A stretch of 64,000 nt of DNA, taken from the NCBI RefSeq assembly GCF_000830005.1, contig NZ_CP010407.1, forward strand, positions 372,001 through 436,000, in the 5' to 3' direction. Position 1 is the first letter of the stretch. Each line of letters starts with the position of its first letter. Below are positions 58,801 to 64,000 of the stretch, piece after piece. Under the pieces are notes generated by a model that saw only the letters and a program-made list of their open reading frames with translations, was not told where the DNA came from and made no database searches. This DNA comes from Streptomyces vietnamensis (GTDB lineage: Bacteria > Actinomycetota > Actinomycetes > Streptomycetales > Streptomycetaceae). Made by a program: the position numbers and the translations under genes.

Positions 58801-61288
58801 CGCCTGCGCCGGCCGCCCGGAGGGCGAGGGACAGCGCGGTCCGGACGACCATGAAGAAGGTGGCGCGGCTGCTGCGGGCGACACCGGCGAGCGCCTTGTG
58901 GACCAGGGCGTCCACCTCGGCCGTCACCACGGCCCCCCGGTGGCTGGGTTCCGTGAGCCGGGGCCGGTCGGCGGGCAGCCGGGTCTCGGCCGGGATGCCG
59001 TCCAGGGCCTTGCGCCAGTACGCCAACTGGTCGTCGCGGACGCCGTGTTCGCCGTCGAGGAGCTCGCGCTGCCAGAGGGCGTAGTCGGTGTACTGGACGG
59101 GCAGCAGCTCCCACTCGGGGGCACGGCCCTCGGCGCGGGCCCGGTAGGCGCGGTCGAGGTCGGCGAGCAGGGAGCCCACCGACCAGCCGTCCGTCGCGAT
59201 GTGATGCACCGAGAGGACGAGGACCGCCGTTCCGTCCGCCACCTGGAACAGCCGTACGCGGAGGGGCAGTTCGCTCGTCACGTCCAGCGGGATCCTGGCG
59301 AAGTCGGTCGCCCGCGCCTGCGCTTCCTCAGGCGCGGCGCACTCCTCGACCTCGACCCGCGGCTCCGGCACGTCGAGGACGCACTGGTACGGCTCTCCGT
59401 CCCGTACCGGATAGACCGTCCGCAGCACCTCGTGACGGTGCATCACGTCCCGTACGGCCGCCTCCAGGACGACCGCGTCGGGCTGGGCCTCCAGCTGGAG
59501 CACCATGGGCGCGTTGTACGCCGGGGAGGAGCCTTCGAGCCGGTTGAGGAACCACAGCCGGCGCTGGGCGTACGACAGGGGGACGGGGTCGGGGCGGTGC
59601 TCGTCCGGCACGGGGCGCAGGGCCGGGCGGCGGGGGCCGGTGCCCCGCTCGCCGAGGCGGCGAAGGAGCTGCCGGGGGGTCGGGGCGAGGAAGACGTCGC
59701 GGATCGCGGCCTGGAGGCCCAGAGCCCCTCGGATGCGGTTGGTGAGTTTGCCGGCGAGCAGGGAGTGTCCGCCGAGCTTGAAGAAGTTGTCCCCGGGGCG
59801 TACGTCGTCCCGGTCGAGGATCTCCGCGAACAGGCCGTTCAGGATCTCCTCGCGGGGGTCCCGGACGGAGCGGGTCCCGGTCCGCTCGCTCTCGCCCGCG
59901 GTGCGGGGCCGTGGCTCCTCGGCGAGGGCCCGGTGGCGGCGGTCGAGGGCGTCGCGCTCGCCGTCCGTGAGGAGCCGGACGCGGCTGAGAGGGGTGCTGT
60001 CCCGCTCTTCCGCGAAGGCCGTCAGCGCGCGCCGGAAGAGCGTGAGGAGGATCCGTGCGGTGTCCTCGTCGTACAGGTCCGTCGCGTACTGCAGTCCGAG
60101 GAGCACCCCGCCGCCGTCGGCCCTCTCCTGGCAGTGGAAGCTCAGGTCGAACTTGGCGGTGGCCAGGTCCGCGTCGTCGAGGACGGCGGGGACGGTCCCG
60201 AGCCGGACGGTCGCGTCCTCCCGCCGGGTCTGCGCGCTCAGCATGACCTGGAAGAACGGGTGGCGGCCTAGGGAGCGTTCGGGGTTGAGGTCCTCGACCA
60301 GGAGGTCGAACGGCAGGTCCTCGTGGGCGAACGCGACCAGGTCCGTCTCGCGGACGCGGTCCACGAGCGCCCCGAGGCCGGGGTCCCCGGAGAGGTCCGT
60401 GCGCAGGGCCAGGGTGTTCACGAAGAACCCGACGAGCTCGTGCAGGTCCTCCTCGGGCCGGCCCGCCACCGCCGTGCCGACCACGATGTCGTCCCCCGCG
60501 CCCGCCGCCCGCAGGGCGAGGGCCAGGGCGGCGCGGGCCACCATGAAGAACGTGCCCCGCCGGGCGCGTGCGACGGCGGTGAGGGCCCGGTGGGTTCCGG
60601 CGTCCAGCTCGGCCGTGACCATCGCGCCCCGATGGCTGGGCTCCGTCGGCCGGGGTCGGTCGGCGGGCAGTCGCGTCTCGGCCGGGATGCCGTCCAGGGC
60701 CTTGCGCCAGTGGGCGAGTTGTTCGTGCGCGGTGCTGTCGGGGTCCTCGGGGTCTCCGAGCATGTCCCGCTGCCACAGCGCGTAGTCCGCGTACTGGACG
60801 GGCAGCGGCTCCCAGCCGGGGGCGCGGCCCTCGCCGCGGGCGCGGTAGGCGGTGTCGAGGTCGGCGAGCAGGCAGCCCACCGACCAGCCGTCCGTCGCGA
60901 TGTGGTGCACGAGGAGGACGAGAACGGCCGTTCCGTCCGTCACCCTGAACAGCCTCACCTGGAGGGGGAGTTCGCGCGTCACGTCCACGGGGAGCCGGGC
61001 GAACGCCGTCGCCCGGGCCTCCACGTCCTCGCCCGCCGCGCACTCCTCCACCTCGAAGCGCACGTCGACGTCGTCGAGGATCTGCTGGTACGGCTCCTCG
61101 TCCCGGGCCGGGTAGACGGTACGGAGCACCTCGTGCCGCTCCACCACGTCCCGTACCGCCGCTTCGAGCACCGCCGGGTCGGGCATCGATCCCAGCCGGA
61201 GCACCACGGGGGCGTTGTAGGCCGAGGAGGCACCCTCGAGCCGGTTCAGGAACCACAGCCGACGCTGGGCGTAGGACAGGGGGATCAC
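55817..61288 (-). CDS. NRPS without intact adenylation domains: C-T-C-T-C-(A remnant)-T
   Basis: A 1823-residue protein. C1 (1-450, LVHHIATDGWS near 131), T1 ([13 protein letters not shown] near 499), C2 (570-1000, SVHHIATDGWS), T2 (near 1078), C3 (1136-1560, LVHHIAGDGWS), a degenerate adenylation C-terminal piece (about 1570-1710: RTTGRRAFAEADGSL, VGGYPVEPGHVEDVL), T3 (DNFFKSGGHSLLA near 1754). All three C domains have HHxxxDG and all carriers the Ser, so condensation should work, but there is no core A3 P-loop, no A5 and no A10 Lys anywhere. The carriers must be loaded by A domains of other proteins. Modules 1 and 2 are near-identical over the T region. The start is GTG at 61288 behind GAGGAG. 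Confidence 0.92.
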   Translation of the reverse strand: MIPLSYAQRRLWFLNRLEGASSAYNAPVVLRLGSMPDPAVLEAAVRDVVERHEVLRTVYPARDEEPYQQILDDVDVRFEVEECAAGEDVEARATAFARLPVDVTRELPLQVRLFRVTDGTAVLVLLVHHIATDGWSVGCLLADLDTAYRARGEGRAPGWEPLPVQYADYALWQRDMLGDPEDPDSTAHEQLAHWRKALDGIPAETRLPADRPRPTEPSHRGAMVTAELDAGTHRALTAVARARRGTFFMVARAALALALRAAGAGDDIVVGTAVAGRPEEDLHELVGFFVNTLALRTDLSGDPGLGALVDRVRETDLVAFAHEDLPFDLLVEDLNPERSLGRHPFFQVMLSAQTRREDATVRLGTVPAVLDDADLATAKFDLSFHCQERADGGGVLLGLQYATDLYDEDTARILLTLFRRALTAFAEERDSTPLSRVRLLTDGERDALDRRHRALAEEPRPRTAGESERTGTRSVRDPREEILNGLFAEILDRDDVRPGDNFFKLGGHSLLAGKLTNRIRGALGLQAAIRDVFLAPTPRQLLRRLGERGTGPRRPALRPVPDEHRPDPVPLSYAQRRLWFLNRLEGSSPAYNAPMVLQLEAQPDAVVLEAAVRDVMHRHEVLRTVYPVRDGEPYQCVLDVPEPRVEVEECAAPEEAQARATDFARIPLDVTSELPLRVRLFQVADGTAVLVLSVHHIATDGWSVGSLLADLDRAYRARAEGRAPEWELLPVQYTDYALWQRELLDGEHGVRDDQLAYWRKALDGIPAETRLPADRPRLTEPSHRGAVVTAEVDALVHKALAGVARSSRATFFMVVRTALSLALRAAGAGEDVVVGTAVAGRPEEDLHALVGFFVNTLALRTDMTGDPTLAELVRRVRDGDLAAFAHDDLPFDLLVEDLNPERSLGRHPFFQVMVSAQTAQDTTVRLGGISGEADGADLAGAKFDLSFHCVETHDTDGEPGGVLLGLQYATDLYDEDTARILLALFQRALTALAERSGDTPLSEVDLLTVEERRGLDRRHDALARALAERRTSGDGRGTRTGSAADPREEIIRGLFAEILDRDDVRPGDNFFKLGGHSLLAGKLTNRIRGALGLQAAIRDVFLAPTPRQLLRRLDERDDGPARPPLRPVPDALRPARVPLSAAQLRLWFLGRLEGPSATYNIPVVTRLHRPVDPATLAAALADVAGRHEVLRTVYPTAGGEPYQQVLAGATPVLQEIGADGPDALRAAVDAAAGHVFDLATEIPFRASLVTDGDGGQTMVLLVHHIAGDGWSTGCLLADLDTAYRARAGGRAPDWEPLPVQYTDYTLWQHELLDGEHGVAGEQLAHWREALDGLPPLLALPTDRPRPAETDGAGALTAFEVSAVTHRALLRVARSNGATLFMVVQAALAALLTRHGAGTDLAVGTTVAGRADDALHPLVGFFVNTLVLRTDTSGDPDFTELVRRVRESGLAAYSHQDLPFDRLVEHLSPHRSAAHAPLVQVMLQVHAAASGAGTPSVLDGEPVAFSAVGAKSDLTFALTELVDADGGPAGLRGALEYATALYDADTAALLARRLTETLDAFAADPGTALSGPSYGPAAPADKAVVLDERGRPAPVRVPGEVHERTPGGGLRTTGRRAFAEADGSLRPVAVLTVGGYPVEPGHVEDVLGRHPDVTGTAVAVRDDRLYAYVTRVPGGADEATLRGWAAERLPEYLTPARVVLVTRLPAPGAHADAPVEAVTEVGPDGREERLLGVFRDVLGGRPIGRDDNFFKSGGHSLLAVRLLNRIRAEFGQDLTLRDVFRNPTAASLARRLAEPAADPNAPASRPAAAPALRRRTAAGARRPN
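57961..58150. repeat. near-identical T-domain segment of modules 1 and 2 (copy in module 2)
   Basis: This 190-bp block is repeated at 59665-59854, offset exactly 1704 bp (568 codons, one C-T module). Long stretches are identical, far above the similarity of the C domains around them, indicating recent duplication or gene conversion. It encodes T domain plus the following linker. Confidence 0.8.
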
Positions 61289-61346
61289 GGTTGCTGCTCC
61301 TCGTGAGTGACGGGGCGGGCGGGTCGGGCGGCGACGGGGACTGCGG

Positions 61347-63320
61347 TCAGGCGTCCCGTGCGGCCAACAGCTCCTCGATGTGGGCGGCGAGGTCACGCAG
61401 TCGCGGGTGGGCGTAGACGGCCTTGACCGGGAGCGCCACGGACAGCTCGGCCCGCACGCGGGAGACGAGCTTGATGGCGAGCAGGGAGTGGCCGCCGAGC
61501 TTGAAGAAGTTGCCGTCCGGGCCGATCGACGCGGCGCCCAGGACCTGGGTCCACACACGGGCGATGAGCTCCTCCGCGCGGCCGTTCAGGCCGTCGGTGC
61601 CGGTGCCGGTGGTCGGGGGCTCCGCGTCCGCCGCCGGGGTTTCGAGCCGGGTGGGCAGTGCGGACCGGTCGAGCTTGCCGCTGGGCGTCGTGGCGAACCG
61701 GTCCACCGCGACGTACGCGCTCGGCACCATGTAGGCGGGCAGGCTCTCCGAGAGGGCGGCGCGCAGGGCGGTGGCGTCGCCGCCGCGGTGGTAGGCGATC
61801 AGGCAGGCGGTGCCGCCGGCGTCCTCGCCGAGGATCACGGCCGCCTCGGCGACGCCGTCCTCGCGGGTGAGGGCGGCCTCGATCTCCGGGAGTTCGATGC
61901 GGTGTCCGCGCAGCTTGACCTGGCCGTCGGCGCGGCCGAGGTAGACGAGCCGGCCGTCGGGGAGCAGCCGGCAGCGGTCGCCGGTGCGGTACATGCGCCC
62001 GCCGGGGGCGTCACCGGAGACGATGTCGGCGACGAAACGTTCCGCCGTGAGTCCGGGGCGGCGGCGGTAGCCGCGGCCCACGCGCGGGCCCGCGAGGTAC
62101 AGCTCGCCGGACTCCCCCGGCCCGACCGGAGCGAGCTTCTCGTCGAGCAGGCGCATCCGGAGGCCCGGCAGGACGGCGCCGATGTGCGGCTCCCCCGGCC
62201 AGTCGATCCAGCCGGCGGTGGCGTCGACGGTGCACTCGGTCGGACCGTACACGTTGAGCGCGCGCAGCAGGCCGGACCGGTGGGCGGCGGCCAGCCGGTC
62301 CCACAGCGCCGGACTGATCGCCTCGCCTCCGACGAGGAGGGTCAGCGGGCGCGGGCCGCCGTCCTCGGTGAGCAGGTCGAGGAGCGGGTCGGCGTGCGAG
62401 GGGGTGATGTCCAGATCGGTGAGGGCCTGCTCGTCGACGAAGGCGGCGAGCAGCGACGGGTCGCGGCGGGTCTCCTCGTCGATCATGACGAGGGTGTCGC
62501 CCCGGCAGAGCCGTGTCCACTGCTGCACGGAGGCGTCGAACGACGGGGAGGCGTTCCAGCCGACCCGGCGGCCCTCGCCCGTGGCGGCGCCCGCCTCCTC
62601 CAGTTCCTTCAGCAGCAGGGAGGCGGCGGCGCGGCCGATCTCGACGCCCTTGGGGCGGCCGGTGGAACCGGAGGTGTAGATGACGTAGGCGAGCGTGTCT
62701 CCGGTGACCGGAACGGGCGTGTACGGGGACGGGGCCGGGTCACCGCTCGGGGCGGCCGCCAGCTCGGCGAACGTCACGGCGCGGGCACCGGGGGCCGGGG
62801 AGCCGGCCGTACCACTCGTACCGTCCGTGCCGTCCGTGCCGTCCAGGACCACCAGGTCGGCGCCGGAGTCCTCGACGAGGTAGCGGCGGCGGTCGGCGGG
62901 CAGCGCCGGGTCGACCGGCAGGTAGGCGGCGCCGGCCGTGAGCGTGCCGATGATCGCGGTGACCAGGGCGGCGCCCCGGGGCAGGCAGAGCGCCACGACG
63001 CTCTCCGGGCCGACGCCGAGGGCACCGAGCCGGGCGGCGAACACGGCGGCCTCGGCGCGCAGCTCGTCGAAGGTGAGGCGGCGGTCACCGGCGACGACGG
63101 CGGTGCGGCCGCCGGGAGCGGTGGCGAACCGTGCCAGGAGGTCCGCCGCGCCGGTTCCGGCGGCGACGCAGGTGCCGCAGGAGCAGGCCTCCGAGACGGA
63201 GGGGGCCGATGAGGCCGGGGTGGCGGAGGAGGCCTGGGGGGCGAAGGGGGCCTGGGCGGCGGAGGGGGCCTGGGCGGCGGCCGGTACGACAGTGGAACGC
63301 TCGGGGAGGACGGCGGTCAT
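61347..63320 (-). CDS. stand-alone NRPS adenylation-thiolation didomain (A-T)
   Basis: A 657-residue A-T protein. A domain: [16 protein letters not shown], core A3 [15 protein letters not shown]5 [14 protein letters not shown]7-A8 [14 protein letters not shown] and [14 protein letters not shown]10 [12 protein letters not shown] domain [15 protein letters not shown] near residue 608. My hand alignment to GrsA gives D-A-Q-D-L-G-V-V-D, the code I know for glutamine (lichenysin/surfactin-type loading modules use Gln or Glu here). An N-terminal extension of about 50 residues is Ala/Ser/Gln-rich with CSCGTC. ATG at 63320, 8 bp after the dioxygenase stop. It may supply glutamine to the adenylation-less modules and be the platform for hydroxylation. 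Confidence 0.93.
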   Translation of the reverse strand: MTAVLPERSTVVPAAAQAPSAAQAPFAPQASSATPASSAPSVSEACSCGTCVAAGTGAADLLARFATAPGGRTAVVAGDRRLTFDELRAEAAVFAARLGALGVGPESVVALCLPRGAALVTAIIGTLTAGAAYLPVDPALPADRRRYLVEDSGADLVVLDGTDGTDGTSGTAGSPAPGARAVTFAELAAAPSGDPAPSPYTPVPVTGDTLAYVIYTSGSTGRPKGVEIGRAAASLLLKELEEAGAATGEGRRVGWNASPSFDASVQQWTRLCRGDTLVMIDEETRRDPSLLAAFVDEQALTDLDITPSHADPLLDLLTEDGGPRPLTLLVGGEAISPALWDRLAAAHRSGLLRALNVYGPTECTVDATAGWIDWPGEPHIGAVLPGLRMRLLDEKLAPVGPGESGELYLAGPRVGRGYRRRPGLTAERFVADIVSGDAPGGRMYRTGDRCRLLPDGRLVYLGRADGQVKLRGHRIELPEIEAALTREDGVAEAAVILGEDAGGTACLIAYHRGGDATALRAALSESLPAYMVPSAYVAVDRFATTPSGKLDRSALPTRLETPAADAEPPTTGTGTDGLNGRAEELIARVWTQVLGAASIGPDGNFFKLGGHSLLAIKLVSRVRAELSVALPVKAVYAHPRLRDLAAHIEELLAARDA

Positions 63321-63328
63321 GGCGGGGC

Positions 63329-64000
63329 TCACCTTCCGTACAGGGTGGTGGAGGGGGCGGAGGTCGGGGAGCAGTCGGACAGCCGTACCGGCTCGCCCAT
63401 GGCGACGACGATCTTCCGGTCTCCGGTGTACGACTCCCGGCCGTGCGCGCAGAGGATGTTGTCGACGAGCATCAGGTCGCCGGCCTGCCAGCTCTCCCGC
63501 AGGGTGACCGCCTGGTACACGTCGTTGATCGCGTCCACCTCGGCGTCGGTGAGGACGGTGCCGTCGCCCAGGCGGGTGTCGAAGGGCAGGCCGTCCGCGC
63601 CGAACGTGTCGGTGAGGACCTCGCGGACGTCCTCGTCGAGGCTGCGGGCGTTCCAGAACGCGAAGTGGTTGAACCAGGAGCGTTCGCCGGTCACCGGGTG
63701 GGTGATGACGGCGGAACGGCGCTGGCGGGTGCGCAGGGTGTCCTCGTCGAGCCACTCGTAGCCGATCGCGTTCGCGTCGCAGTACTCCTCGGCGCCCGCG
63801 GGCTCGTCCGACGAGAAGGCCTTGCGCCAGGGCATGCCCGCCAGGTCGGAGTAGTTGCGCACGAGGAGCCAGCCGGCCTCGGCGAACCGCGCGACCAGGT
63901 CCTGCGGCAGCAGGGCGAGGGCCTTGCGCATGTCGCCGACGGTGGTCGCGCCACCGGTCTCGGGGGCGGTGACGCAGCCGAAGAGCAGGACGCCGGGGAA
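63329..64000 (-). CDS. TauD/TfdA-family Fe(II)/2-oxoglutarate dioxygenase, C-terminal part (cut by window edge)
   Basis: The last 223 codons of a non-heme iron oxygenase, open at the right edge: the frame continues upstream of the internal ATG at 63931 with [18 protein letters not shown], which is family sequence. Further landmarks: [20 protein letters not shown], the clade-specific [14 protein letters not shown], and the late iron-ligand His plus 2-oxoglutarate Arg region [16 protein letters not shown]. The first iron motif (HxD/E) is outside the window. It resembles SyrP/AsnO-like oxygenases that hydroxylate the beta carbon of free or carrier-bound amino acids. Immediately upstream of the A-T gene, its likely partner. 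Confidence 0.88.
   Translation of the reverse strand, partial: FPGVLLFGCVTAPETGGATTVGDMRKALALLPQDLVARFAEAGWLLVRNYSDLAGMPWRKAFSSDEPAGAEEYCDANAIGYEWLDEDTLRTRQRRSAVITHPVTGERSWFNHFAFWNARSLDEDVREVLTDTFGADGLPFDTRLGDGTVLTDAEVDAINDVYQAVTLRESWQAGDLMLVDNILCAHGRESYTGDRKIVVAMGEPVRLSDCSPTSAPSTTLYGR

Noticed and set aside
62815..62850. A TCCGTGCCG micro-repeat in the stand-alone A-T gene (Asp-Gly-Thr residues).
   Set aside because: Only about three short units in a linker loop; too small to separate from ordinary codon-level slippage.

Overview
The window is very GC-rich. Its genes carry Streptomyces-type regulators (ECF41 and ECF42 sigma factors, HutC, MarR, TetR and LacI repressors, a TROVE protein, a secreted subtilase, a terpene synthase and NRPS genes), so the source is most likely a Streptomyces or close relative. 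No rRNA or tRNA is present, so this is inferred from gene content. || Layout. (1) 1-10.6 kb: a partial alpha/beta hydrolase; an ECF41 sigma factor divergent from a carboxymuconolactone-decarboxylase-family gene, each with a recognisable ECF41 promoter; a five-gene ABC importer/HAD operon (2-aminoethylphosphonate/iron/polyamine type) divergent from a HutC-type regulator; VOC and NUDIX-like genes; a HEAT-repeat gene coupled to a MerR-HEAT fusion regulator. (2) 10.6-26.3 kb: folA-thyA, with a nitrilase remnant read in frame into thyA; a serine hydrolase; a PPOX oxidoreductase; a TROVE (Ro60-like) protein; an orphan ABC permease; a two-component system; a MarR/MFS divergent pair with twin operators; an S51 peptidase; a membrane Ser/Thr kinase; a subtilase. 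(3) 26.5-41 kb: ECF42 sigma plus YCII; a LacI-controlled amino-acid ABC operon ending in a glutamine amidotransferase-like enzyme; an AfsR-like ATPase next to a sesquiterpene synthase; two oxidoreductase genes with their regulators; a bestrophin-like membrane protein. (4) 41-64 kb, open at the right edge: a nonribosomal peptide cluster, all on the minus strand. || The cluster reads, in transcription order: a TauD-like dioxygenase (cut by the window edge), a stand-alone A-T didomain with a glutamine-like specificity code, a 1823-residue C-T-C-T-C-(A remnant)-T protein with no intact adenylation domain, a 2417-residue A-C-T-C-A-T-TE protein, an MbtH-like protein, both subunits of B12-dependent glutamate (methylaspartate) mutase, a free-standing asparaginyl-tRNA-synthetase-like catalytic domain, an FMN domain of the glutamate-synthase type, a small unknown protein, an MFS exporter and a Sfp-type phosphopantetheinyl transferase. 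Six carrier domains are served by only three adenylation domains, so at least some loading must occur in trans. The mutase, AsnRS-like enzyme and GltB-like enzyme suggest that 3-methylaspartate, perhaps amidated or further modified, is a building block. I do not recognise the whole combination as a known cluster. || Several unrelated short tandem repeats sit in or near genes: 5 x 36 bp inside an A domain, 4.5 x 20 bp and 5 x 15 bp between cluster genes, and 3 x 31 bp and 5 x 24/26 bp elsewhere.
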